Shown here: piece after piece, positions 8,377 to 16,599 of the stretch
How the letters are laid out: every line of letters begins with the position of its first letter
How positions within the stretch are numbered: position 1 is the first letter of the stretch
Assembly (NCBI RefSeq): GCF_023806085.1
Contig: NZ_JAMSLX010000006.1
Location: 131,501 to 195,500, forward strand
DNA: 64,000 nt
Source of the DNA: Hephaestia sp. MAHUQ-44
Lineage (GTDB): Bacteria; Pseudomonadota; Alphaproteobacteria; Sphingomonadales; Sphingomonadaceae
Direction of reading: 5' to 3'
Translations under genes and position numbers: made by a program
Notes under the pieces: model-generated
What the model was told of the DNA's origin: nothing
Databases searched by the model: none
The model's input: the letters and a program-made list of their open reading frames with translations, nothing else

Positions 8377-10800
8377 ATGACCGACCTTCCCGGCGTGCTC
8401 GCAACCTGGTTCGCGGAGCGCGGCTGGACGCCGCGGCGGCACCAGCGCGACATGCTCGATCAGGCGCGTGCCGGGCGCCACGCGTTGCTCGTGGCGGCGA
8501 CCGGCGCGGGCAAGACGCTGGCGGGATTTCTGCCCACGCTCACCGAATTGATCGAGGCGCCGAGCGACGGGCTGCACACGCTCTACGTCTCGCCCTTGAA
8601 GGCGCTCGCGGTCGATGTGCAGCGCAATCTGCTTACCCCGATCGACGAGATGGGGCTCGATATCCGCGTCGAGACGCGCACCGGCGACACGCCGGGCGAC
8701 CGCAAGGCGCGCCAGCGCGCGCGGCCGCCGCAGATCCTGCTGACCACCCCCGAATCGCTGTCGTTGCTGCTCTCCTATCCCGACAGTTTCACGATGTTCG
8801 CCGGCTTGAAAACGATCATCGTCGATGAGGTCCATGCCTTCGCCACCGGCAAGCGCGGCGATCTGCTCGCGCTGTCGATGGCACGATTGCAGCGGCTCGC
8901 GCCCGCGATGCGCCGCGTCGCCTTGTCGGCGACGGTCGCCGACGCGGATGCCTATCGCGCCTGGCTCGCCCCCGATGGGGACATCAACGCCGTCGCGCTG
9001 GTCGAGGGCGAGCCTGGCGCTGCGCCGGTGGTCGATATCCTGCTGCCCGAGGGCCGCGTCCCCTGGTCAGGGCATTCGGGGCGCTATGCCGCCGCGCAGG
9101 TGATGGCCGAGATCGAGACGCACAACACGACGATCGTGTTCTGCAACACGCGCAGCCTGGCCGAGCTGATCTTCCAGGATCTGTGGAAGGTCAATGCGAC
9201 GACGCTGCCGATCGGCATCCACCACGGCAGCCTCGCGCGCGAGGCGCGGCGCAAGGTGGAAGCCGCGATGGCGGCGGGCAGGCTGCGCGCGCTGGTCGCG
9301 ACCTCGAGCCTCGATCTCGGGGTTGACTGGGGCAATGTCGATTGCGTGATCCAGATGGGCGCCCCCAAGGGCGCGTCGCGGCTGCTGCAACGGATCGGAC
9401 GTGCTAACCACCGCCTCGACACCCCCAGCGAAGCCCTCATCGTCCCCGGCAACCGCTTCGAATATCTCGAAGCGCGCGCCGCGCTCGATGCGGTCGCGGC
9501 GGGCGAACTCGATGGCGAACCGTTCCGCGCCGGCGGGCTCGACGTGCTCGCGCAGCATGTGATGGCGTGCGCGTGCGCGGCGCCGTTCGGCGAAGATGAA
9601 ATGCGCGACGAGGTGCGGTCGGCCTTGCCCTATTCGGCATTGACCGACGACGCGTTCGCGCGCGTGCTCGGTTTCATCCGCGACGGGGGGTATGCGCTCA
9701 AGGCCTATGATCGCTTCAAGCGGCTAACGCAGGAGGCTGATGGAAGCTGGCGCGTCAGCCATCCACGTTTCATCCAGCAGCACCGGATGAACGCGGGGAT
9801 CATCGTCGAGGCGACAATGCTCAGCGTGCGCTTCAGGAACGGCCGCAAGCTCGGCAAGGTCGAGGAGGCGTTCGCCGCGACACTCAGCCACGGCGACACC
9901 TTCTTCTTCGCCGGGCTGAGCCTTGAGGTCGAGAAGATCGATACCGAGGATCTGATCGTCCGCGCGACCAGCCGCCCCGCGCGCATCCCGACCTATGGCG
10001 GTGCGCGGATGCCGATCTCGACCAACCTTGCCGGGCGCGTGCGCACGTTCCTCGCCAGCCCGGCCAATTGGGGTCGCTTCCTCGACGATGTGCGCGAATG
10101 GCTGGAGATGCAGGCGCGCCGCTCGGTGCTGCCGCGTCCTGACCAATTGCTCGTCGAGACCTTCCCCCGCGAGGGGCGGCATTACATGGTCGCGTACAGC
10201 TTCGAGGGCTGGAACGCGCACCAGTCGCTCGGTATGCTGGTGACGCGGCGGATGGAAAGCCAAGGGCTCAAGCCGCTGGGCTTCGTCGCCAGCGATTATG
10301 CGATCGCGACCTATTCGCTCGATCCCGTCACCAACCCCGCGAGCCTGTTCTCGCCCGACATCCTCGAACACGAATTTGTCGATTGGGTGCAGCAATCGCA
10401 CTTGCTCAAGCGCGCCTTCCGCGAGGTCGCGGTGATCGGCGGGCTGGTCGAGCGCCAGCATCCGGGCAAGCGCAAGACGGGCAAGCAGGTGACCTTCTCG
10501 ACCGACCTGATCTACGACGTGCTCAGCAAATACGAGCCCGATCACCTGCTGCTCACCGCCGCCTGGGCGGATGCCCGCGCGAAGATGACCGATGTCGGTC
10601 GGCTCGGCGATCTGCTCGATCGTGCCGCCGCGACGATGGTCCACGTCGCCACCGATCGCGTGACCCCGCTCGCGGTGCCGGTGCTGACGCTGATCGGGCG
10701 CGAGCGGGTCGCGTCGGGCCTTGCCGACGACGCGCTGCTCGCCGAGGCCGAACTATTGGCGGCAGAGGCGATGCGGCCCGATCGAGGTTCAGCCGGATAA
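8377..10800 (+). CDS. Ligase-associated DNA damage response DEXH-box helicase (Lhr-type)
   Basis: An 807-residue superfamily 2 helicase with Walker A ATGAGKT at residues 41-47, DEVH at 150-153, SAT motif in RVALSATVAD, and motif VI QRIGRANHR. The remaining C-terminal half matches the Lhr-core winged-helix and DUF-type domain of the ligase-associated subfamily. It unwinds DNA, probably translocating on single strands during repair together with the exonuclease encoded divergently. The ATG at 8377 is used; the longer frame overlaps the exonuclease start. The expected partner ATP-dependent DNA ligase gene is not adjacent. Confidence 0.9.
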   Translation: MTDLPGVLATWFAERGWTPRRHQRDMLDQARAGRHALLVAATGAGKTLAGFLPTLTELIEAPSDGLHTLYVSPLKALAVDVQRNLLTPIDEMGLDIRVETRTGDTPGDRKARQRARPPQILLTTPESLSLLLSYPDSFTMFAGLKTIIVDEVHAFATGKRGDLLALSMARLQRLAPAMRRVALSATVADADAYRAWLAPDGDINAVALVEGEPGAAPVVDILLPEGRVPWSGHSGRYAAAQVMAEIETHNTTIVFCNTRSLAELIFQDLWKVNATTLPIGIHHGSLAREARRKVEAAMAAGRLRALVATSSLDLGVDWGNVDCVIQMGAPKGASRLLQRIGRANHRLDTPSEALIVPGNRFEYLEARAALDAVAAGELDGEPFRAGGLDVLAQHVMACACAAPFGEDEMRDEVRSALPYSALTDDAFARVLGFIRDGGYALKAYDRFKRLTQEADGSWRVSHPRFIQQHRMNAGIIVEATMLSVRFRNGRKLGKVEEAFAATLSHGDTFFFAGLSLEVEKIDTEDLIVRATSRPARIPTYGGARMPISTNLAGRVRTFLASPANWGRFLDDVREWLEMQARRSVLPRPDQLLVETFPREGRHYMVAYSFEGWNAHQSLGMLVTRRMESQGLKPLGFVASDYAIATYSLDPVTNPASLFSPDILEHEFVDWVQQSHLLKRAFREVAVIGGLVERQHPGKRKTGKQVTFSTDLIYDVLSKYEPDHLLLTAAWADARAKMTDVGRLGDLLDRAAATMVHVATDRVTPLAVPVLTLIGRERVASGLADDALLAEAELLAAEAMRPDRGSAG

Positions 10801-10857
10801 GAGATGGGACGGCGAACCTCTATTGTTGTGCCACCGTAACACGCGTATCTTGCGGCG

Positions 10858-11799
10858 ATGCGCGACTTGGCGGCCTTGGCATTGGCCCTGGTCGCGACCC
10901 CGGCGGGCGCGCAAACGCTCGTTCCGCCGGCCGCGACCGCGAGCGAAACGACGCCGGCAGACGAGCTGGCGATGTTGATCGCCCTCGGTGATGCGGATGA
11001 CCGGATGACCGTTCCGGTCTCGATCGGCGGCAGCGGCCCCTATGATTTCATCGTCGATACCGGTTCCGAACGCACCGTGATCTCGCGCCAGCTTGCCAAG
11101 GTACTCGATCTCCAAGCCGGGCCGCAGGTGCGGATCACCGCGATGACCGGCACAAGCATGGCGGGAACGGTGCACGTCCCCGCCCTCAACGTCAGCAAAT
11201 TGCGCCACGAGGATGTGACGGCACCCGCGCTCGAAGGGTTCAATATCGGCGCGCCCGGCATGCTCGGGCTCGATGTATTGCAGGGCCGCAGCGTCATCAT
11301 CGATTTCGACCGGAACGAGATGATGGTGACCCGACCAGGCCGGTCGGACGGCTTCAGCAGCAGCGGCGGCGACATCGTCGTCTATGCCAAGAGTGCCTAC
11401 GGCCAGTTGATCGTCACCAACGCGCGTTATCACGGCAAGCGAATCGCGGTCGTCATCGATACCGGCTCACCGCTGACGGTCGGCAATTCGGCACTGCGCG
11501 CGATCATGCGGCAGCCACCGCACCCGCTCGGCGTGATCTCGATCCTGTCGGCGACCGGGGGCTATCTCTACGCCGATTACACGACCGTCGATCAGATCGA
11601 GATCGGCGGCATCGCGTTTCGAAATGTCGGCGTCGCCTTTGCCGATGCCGCGCCGTTCGCCCGGTTCGGCCTGTCCGATACGCCCGCGCTACTGCTCGGC
11701 ATGGATTCGCTCCGCCTGTTCCGCCGCGTCAAGATCGATTTCAAGCACCGCTCGATCCATTTCGACCTCCCGCGCACGCCCGGTTACCGCAACTGGTGA
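10858..11799 (+). CDS. Exported aspartyl protease with two DTGS motifs
   Basis: A signal peptide (first 18 residues, ending AGA) precedes two retropepsin-like halves. Each half has its own catalytic motif: FIVDTGSERT with D67 and VVIDTGSPLT with D201. The flanking GLDVLQG and GMDSLRLF strands are the second conserved element of each half. The protein thus resembles a single-chain, two-lobed aspartic protease, as in the periplasmic aspartyl protease family known from sphingomonads and related bacteria. Target is unknown. It stands 57 bases after the helicase gene in the same direction, but no functional link to it can be seen. Confidence 0.8.
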   Translation: MRDLAALALALVATPAGAQTLVPPAATASETTPADELAMLIALGDADDRMTVPVSIGGSGPYDFIVDTGSERTVISRQLAKVLDLQAGPQVRITAMTGTSMAGTVHVPALNVSKLRHEDVTAPALEGFNIGAPGMLGLDVLQGRSVIIDFDRNEMMVTRPGRSDGFSSSGGDIVVYAKSAYGQLIVTNARYHGKRIAVVIDTGSPLTVGNSALRAIMRQPPHPLGVISILSATGGYLYADYTTVDQIEIGGIAFRNVGVAFADAAPFARFGLSDTPALLLGMDSLRLFRRVKIDFKHRSIHFDLPRTPGYRNW

Positions 11800-11838
11800 G
11801 CGGCGCGAGGGAGCGGGCCCGGGGCCGCCTGACACCCT

Positions 11839-13710
11839 CTAAACCGTTACTTGCTCGCCCAGCTCAAGCACTTTGCCGGGCGGGATGTTGAGGAATTCGG
11901 TCGGGTCTGAAGCGTTCCGCTGCAGGAACATGAAGATCCGATCCTGCCACAAGGGCATGCCCTCGCTCTTCGACGGCTTCAATGTGTTGCGCCCGATGAA
12001 GAACGACACCTTGGTCGAATCGACCACGACCTGTTTGCGATCGGTCTCCAGCCCCAGCGCACGCGGCACGTCGGGCGATTCCATGAAGCCGTAGGTCAGT
12101 GTCACGGTCGAGAAATTGTCGTCGAGCCGCGTCGTCCTGATGCGCTCGTCGAGCGGCACGAACGGGCGGTCGGCCGTGTTCACCGCGACGATCAGATTCT
12201 GCTCATGGAGCACCTTGTTGTGCTTGAGGTTGTGGAGCAGCGCCCCCGGCGCACTATCGGGATTGGCGGTGAGGAACACCGCAGTGCCCTCAACCCGCTC
12301 GGGAGGCCGGCGTGAAAGTGCGGCGGCCAACTCGGCCATCGGAATCGAATTGCGGCGCTCGAACACGTGGACGATGCCGCGCCCGCGCACCCAGGTCGCA
12401 ATCAGCAGCCCGATGAACGCCGCGACCAGCAGCGGCACCCAGCCGCCCTCGACGACGCGCAGCAGATTGGCGGCGAGCAGGATGCAATCGAGCACGAAGA
12501 ATGGCGCGAACATCACCAGCGCGCGCCGATAGCCCCAGCGCCAGCGTTGACGCACGACGATATAGGCAAGCGCCGTCGTCACCGTCATCGTCCCGGTGAC
12601 GGCAATGCCATAAGCGGCCGCCATCCGGGTCGATTCGCCGAACTGGACGAGCAGGATGAGCACGCCTGCCATCATCAGCCAGTTGACGGCGGGCAGGTAG
12701 ATTCGCGTCGTCCCGTCGGCGACGGTGCGGCGTACGCGCAGCCGCGGCAGCAGCCCCAATTGGCTCGCCTGCTGGGTAAGCGAAAAGGCGCCGTCGATCG
12801 CCATCTGGCTGGCGATCACCGTCGTCAACAAGGCGAGCAGCACCAATGGAATCCGCGCGGCGGGCGGCGCAAGCAGGAAGAACCAATTGTCGTTGGTGAA
12901 CGGCACTCCGGCGGCGGCGGCCTGATCGAGCGAGGTCAGCGCGAGCGCGCCCTGCCCCAGATAATTGAGCGCGAGCGCAGGGAGCACGATCGCGAACCAG
13001 CCGAGCCGGATCGGCGCGCGTCCGAACCGGCCCATATACGCCGTCACCGCCTCGGCGCCGGCCACCGTCAGGATCATCGCCCCGAGCACGAAGAAACCAA
13101 TGATGCCGTGATGCATGAGGAACGTTGCCGCGTACCAGGGCGAAAAGGCCCGCACGACCACCGGGTTGTCGACGACATGCCACAGCCCGAGCGCAGCGAT
13201 CACCCCGAACCAGATCAGGCAGACGGGCCCGGCGAGGCTGATGAGACGGCGCTGCCCGCGCACCTGCGTCGCGAACAGCGCGATCACGATCGCGATCGTC
13301 AGCAACAGCGCAACCCCCTGCCCGACGCCCGCGCCCGGAATCGTGCGGATGCCTTCGGAGGCTGCGAGCACCGACAAAGCAGGAATGATGATTGCGTCGC
13401 CGTAAAACATCGCCGCGCCGATCGCGCCGAGGATCAACGCGGCGCGACCACGCTTGCCCGTCACCCGTCGCGCGACCGCCGCCAGCGCGAGCACCCCGCC
13501 CTCGCCTTGGTTGTTCGCACGCATCAGCACGACGACATATTTGATCGAGACGACGACGATCAGCGACCACATCGCGAGGCTGAGCACCCCCATGATCTCG
13601 TCGCCGCCGATTCGCCCGCCCATTTGCGCCAGCACGTCGCGGAAGGCGAAGATCGGGCTGGTGCCGATGTCGGCAAAGACGATGCCCAGCGCGCCCAGCG
13701 TCAACGCCAC
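11839..13710 (-). CDS. kup: Kup-type potassium transporter
   Basis: The signature ALGIVFADIGTSPIFAF at the start, the loop NNQGEGGVLALAA, and about twelve hydrophobic segments followed by a C-terminal soluble domain of about 170 residues identify the KUP/HAK/KT family of H+/K+ symporters in the inner membrane. The length of 623 residues is usual. The usual family motif reads FGDIGTSP; here the Gly is Ala. The start is uncertain: the listed GTG has no good ribosome binding site. The frame stays open upstream, where AGGGGA stands before a possible ATT about 48 bases earlier, but no ATG is available. Convergent with the aspartyl protease gene. Confidence 0.92.
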   Translation of the reverse strand: MALTLGALGIVFADIGTSPIFAFRDVLAQMGGRIGGDEIMGVLSLAMWSLIVVVSIKYVVVLMRANNQGEGGVLALAAVARRVTGKRGRAALILGAIGAAMFYGDAIIIPALSVLAASEGIRTIPGAGVGQGVALLLTIAIVIALFATQVRGQRRLISLAGPVCLIWFGVIAALGLWHVVDNPVVVRAFSPWYAATFLMHHGIIGFFVLGAMILTVAGAEAVTAYMGRFGRAPIRLGWFAIVLPALALNYLGQGALALTSLDQAAAAGVPFTNDNWFFLLAPPAARIPLVLLALLTTVIASQMAIDGAFSLTQQASQLGLLPRLRVRRTVADGTTRIYLPAVNWLMMAGVLILLVQFGESTRMAAAYGIAVTGTMTVTTALAYIVVRQRWRWGYRRALVMFAPFFVLDCILLAANLLRVVEGGWVPLLVAAFIGLLIATWVRGRGIVHVFERRNSIPMAELAAALSRRPPERVEGTAVFLTANPDSAPGALLHNLKHNKVLHEQNLIVAVNTADRPFVPLDERIRTTRLDDNFSTVTLTYGFMESPDVPRALGLETDRKQVVVDSTKVSFFIGRNTLKPSKSEGMPLWQDRIFMFLQRNASDPTEFLNIPPGKVLELGEQVTV

Positions 13711-13869
13711 ACGCGTGCGGCTCGGCTCGGCGGGACGGCTATTGGCGGCGATGCTCGAAATAGTGCGTCCCCTGCTTTCAGAACCGCCTTCTAGGCGTTC
13801 GCGGCCGCGCTGTCAGCGCCCCGCCGCATCGCCATTGATCGCCGCCGGCGCGCGCGGCATAGCAGCCAC

Positions 13870-14532
13870 ATGGTTCACTTTTCGTTCGCCGGCCACGAAC
13901 TCGTCGCGCTGCGCGAAGGCGCGCTGTTCTGGCCGGCGCGCGGCGCGCTGCTGCTCGCCGACCTGCACCTCGAAAAAGCGAGCTGGTTCGCGCGCGCAGG
14001 GCAGATGCTGCCGCCTTATGACTCGATCGCGACGCTCGCTGCGGTAACCGCGCTCGTCGAGCGGATCGCCCCTACCGAAATCTGGTGCCTGGGGGATAGT
14101 TTTCACGATTCGGACGGAAGCACCCGACTGTCCGGTCGCGCGCGCGCCATGCTGGCCGCGCTCACCGCGCAGCGGCGCTGGGTCTGGATCGCGGGCAATC
14201 ACGATGCCGGCGTCACCGATCAAGGCGGCGGCGAGATCATGGCCGAGGCCGAGGTCGGCGGGCTGGTGCTGCGCCACGAAGCGTCGCCCGGCGAAACACG
14301 ACCCGAACTGTCGGGGCATTTCCATCCCAAATTGCGGCTTATGCGGCACGGCCGCCACGTCGCACGACGCTGCTTCATCGCGAGCACGACCAAGCTGATC
14401 CTGCCCGCTTTCGGCGCGCTGACCGGCGGGCTCGACGCGAACCATCCCGAAATCCTGCGCGTGGTAGGCGCGGGCGCCGAAGCATTGGTTCCACTCGACG
14501 ATCGCCTGCTGCGCTTCCCGATCGCAGCCTGA
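13870..14532 (+). CDS. pdeM: Ligase-associated DNA damage response endonuclease PdeM
   Basis: The calcineurin-like metallophosphoesterase motifs are all present: ADLHLEK near residue 30, LGDSFHD, AGNHD, and GHFHP in the C-terminal half. The 220-residue length and the LEKASWFARAG sequence fit PdeM, the small phosphoesterase/endonuclease of the ligase-associated repair set. In other proteobacteria it lies next to the helicase, exonuclease and ligase; here it is 3 kb away from the helicase, separated by the aspartyl protease and kup. It runs convergent to gluQ with two bases between the stop codons. Confidence 0.87.
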   Translation: MVHFSFAGHELVALREGALFWPARGALLLADLHLEKASWFARAGQMLPPYDSIATLAAVTALVERIAPTEIWCLGDSFHDSDGSTRLSGRARAMLAALTAQRRWVWIAGNHDAGVTDQGGGEIMAEAEVGGLVLRHEASPGETRPELSGHFHPKLRLMRHGRHVARRCFIASTTKLILPAFGALTGGLDANHPEILRVVGAGAEALVPLDDRLLRFPIAA

Positions 14533-14534
14533 GG

Positions 14535-15386
14535 TCATCGTTCCGGCATCTCACCGCGGCGCAGGCGATCGGCGAGCGCGCGGCCATCCTCGCCCGCGAG
14601 TCGCCGCTCGGCGAGCGCCGGCGCACCGGTACGCTTGGCGAGCCGGATACCATGCTCGTCGGTAAGCAAAGCATGATGGTAATAGATCGGCGTCGGCAGG
14701 CCGAGCAGCGCCTGTAGCAAGCGGTGGATATGCGTCGCGGCGAACAGATCGGCCCCGCGCACGACATGCGTCACGCCCTGCGCCGCATCATCGAGCGTCA
14801 CCGCGAGGTGATAGCTCGCCGGCGCATCCTTGCGCGCGAGGATGACGTCGCCCTGCCGTGCCGGATCGGCGACCTGCGGGCCAGCCAGGTCGTCACACCA
14901 GCCCAGCGGCCCGAGGTCGGCCAGCGCGCGCGCCATATCGAGCCGCCAGGCGTGTGGTTCGGCCATCCGCGCCGCGCGCTCGGCATCGGACAAATGGCGA
15001 CATGTACCCGGATAGACCGGCCCATCGGGGCCTTGTGGCGCCGCCAGACTGTCGGTCCCCTCACGCGCGATCGCGGCGCGGGTGCAAAAGCACGGATACA
15101 CCAGCCCGCGAGCGCGCAACGTCTCGAGCGCGGCGGCATACACGTCGAGTCGCCGGGACTGGAACCACACCGGGCCATCCCAGCTCAGCCCCAACCAGGC
15201 GAGGTCGTCGAGGATTGCCGCGACATGCGCGGGCCGACTCCGGGTGGCGTCGATATCCTCGATGCGAAGCAGGAATTTCCCGCCGTGCGCGCGGGCCCTG
15301 TCGTGCGCGCAGATTGCCGAAAAGGCGTGGCCGAGATGCAACCGCCCGGTCGGGCTCGGCGCGAACCGCGTGACGACCCCGCTCAC
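14535..15386 (-). CDS. gluQ: Glutamyl-Q tRNA(Asp) synthetase
   Basis: This is a truncated glutamyl-tRNA synthetase: APSPTGRLHLGHAFSA carries the HIGH motif, RLAKRTG replaces KMSKS, and the zinc-site cysteines are in YPCFC with a third Cys in YPGTC. The anticodon-binding domain is absent, giving 283 residues, as expected for GluQRS, which attaches glutamate to the queuosine base of tRNA(Asp). The start is GTG. A second typical feature is the loss of the tRNA-Glu discriminating region. Confidence 0.93.
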   Translation of the reverse strand: MSGVVTRFAPSPTGRLHLGHAFSAICAHDRARAHGGKFLLRIEDIDATRSRPAHVAAILDDLAWLGLSWDGPVWFQSRRLDVYAAALETLRARGLVYPCFCTRAAIAREGTDSLAAPQGPDGPVYPGTCRHLSDAERAARMAEPHAWRLDMARALADLGPLGWCDDLAGPQVADPARQGDVILARKDAPASYHLAVTLDDAAQGVTHVVRGADLFAATHIHRLLQALLGLPTPIYYHHALLTDEHGIRLAKRTGAPALAERRLAGEDGRALADRLRRGEMPER

Positions 15387-15490
15387 CGCGTTGCTTTCAT
15401 TGTCGCTCTTGACCGCGAGTCGCGCGCTGTGCTGTCATCATGGCGTCATCCGAATGGGCGAACTCCGGACGGAAGCAGCAGGGAACGCGC

Positions 15491-16057
15491 ATGTACCATC
15501 CCGACCTGATCCGACACCCGGATAGCTGCCCCGCGCTCGTGCTCAACGCCGATTATACGCCGCTTTCTTATTATCCGCTCAGTGTCTGGCCATGGCAGAC
15601 CGCAGTCAAGGCGGTGTTTCTCGACCGCGTCGATATCGTCGATCATTACGAACGCGAGGTTCGAAGTCCCACCGCGCGATTGCAACTGCCCTCGGTAATC
15701 GCGCTCAAACATTATGTGAAGCCGTCCCAATTTCCGGCCTTCACCCGGTTCAACCTCTTCCTTCGCGACAAATTCACCTGCCAATATTGCGGCGCGAGCC
15801 GCGATCTCACCTTCGATCACGTCATCCCGCGCGCGCAGCATGGCCGCACCACCTGGGAAAATGTCGTCACCGCCTGCGCGCCGTGCAACCTCAAAAAAGG
15901 CGGACGAACCCCCAAACAGGCGCACATGCCGCTTCATGTCGCGCCGATCCGCCCGACCAGCTGGCAGCTTCAGGAACATGGTCGCAGCTTCCCGCCCAAT
16001 TACCTGCACGAAACCTGGCGCGACTGGCTGTATTGGGGGATCGAACTCGAGGCATGA
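15491..16057 (+). CDS. HNH endonuclease family protein
   Basis: A zinc-finger HNH nuclease: CQYCG, then the catalytic segment LTFDHVIPRAQHG, WENVVTAC, and APCNLKKGGRTP. The four cysteines form the structural zinc site and the His of FDHV is the general base. At 188 residues, with the opening CPALVLNADYTPLSYYPLS, it belongs to the widespread stand-alone HNH family seen in most alphaproteobacteria; its cellular target is not established. The ATG at 15491 follows an AGGGA-containing stretch. A promoter-like TTGACC lies about 80 bases upstream in the divergent region shared with gluQ. Confidence 0.88.
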   Translation: MYHPDLIRHPDSCPALVLNADYTPLSYYPLSVWPWQTAVKAVFLDRVDIVDHYEREVRSPTARLQLPSVIALKHYVKPSQFPAFTRFNLFLRDKFTCQYCGASRDLTFDHVIPRAQHGRTTWENVVTACAPCNLKKGGRTPKQAHMPLHVAPIRPTSWQLQEHGRSFPPNYLHETWRDWLYWGIELEA

Positions 16058-16099
16058 ACGGGCTTGCTCTCGCCGCTGCGTCCGCGCATTCATAGCGTC

Positions 16100-16540
16100 A
16101 TGCGACCTGTCCTTTTTTTCGCTGCTGTGCCGATCGCCCTGCTCGGCTGTTCGCAGGACGACGATTCCAATCGTAACGCCGAAGCCGCCGTCGCCGCGGG
16201 GTTCAAACCGCCGACCGTGCTCGCGCGGGCCGATTTCGCGATGGATCTGGACAAAAGGTTCAACCGGCTCGACGTCAATGGCGACGCAATTCTCGAGCCC
16301 AATGAATGGCCGCCGCGCTACGCCGATCGGCTCGCCCGACTCGACAAGAACAAGGACGGCAAGGTCACCCGCAACGAGTTTTTCGAAGCGATGATGGCCC
16401 GATTCGACGCCGCCGACACCAATCGCGATCAGGTGCTGACCAGCGAGGAACGCACCGCAGCCGACATTCCGCGCGACGGGGCCGAAGATGACGGCGACGG
16501 CGATAGCAGCAACGGCAACAACAGCGCCGCCGCCTTCTAG
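16100..16540 (+). CDS. EF-hand lipoprotein
   Basis: The 146-residue protein has a lipoprotein signal (VPIALLGC, lipobox LLGC) and three EF-hand-like loops: DVNGDAILEPNE, DKNKDGKVTRNE and DTNRDQVLTSEE. The second is a complete canonical calcium loop; the third has Gln where Gly is usual. It should be an outer- or inner-membrane-anchored calcium-binding protein. The C-terminus is an acidic, Asn/Ser-rich tail. The start at 16100 is chosen because it opens the signal peptide directly. No partner is evident; ppc follows after 59 bases. Confidence 0.85.
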   Translation: MRPVLFFAAVPIALLGCSQDDDSNRNAEAAVAAGFKPPTVLARADFAMDLDKRFNRLDVNGDAILEPNEWPPRYADRLARLDKNKDGKVTRNEFFEAMMARFDAADTNRDQVLTSEERTAADIPRDGAEDDGDGDSSNGNNSAAAF

Positions 16541-16599
16541 ACATTCCTTTGCCCGCACCCGGTTGACGCTGGCGCTGCCGCGGTGCAGCACGTCGCGCT

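Noticed and set aside
11800..11838. GC-rich stretch similar to one arm of the 34-bp palindrome
   Set aside because: Only about half of one arm is similar and the opposite arm is lacking; could be chance in GC-rich DNA.
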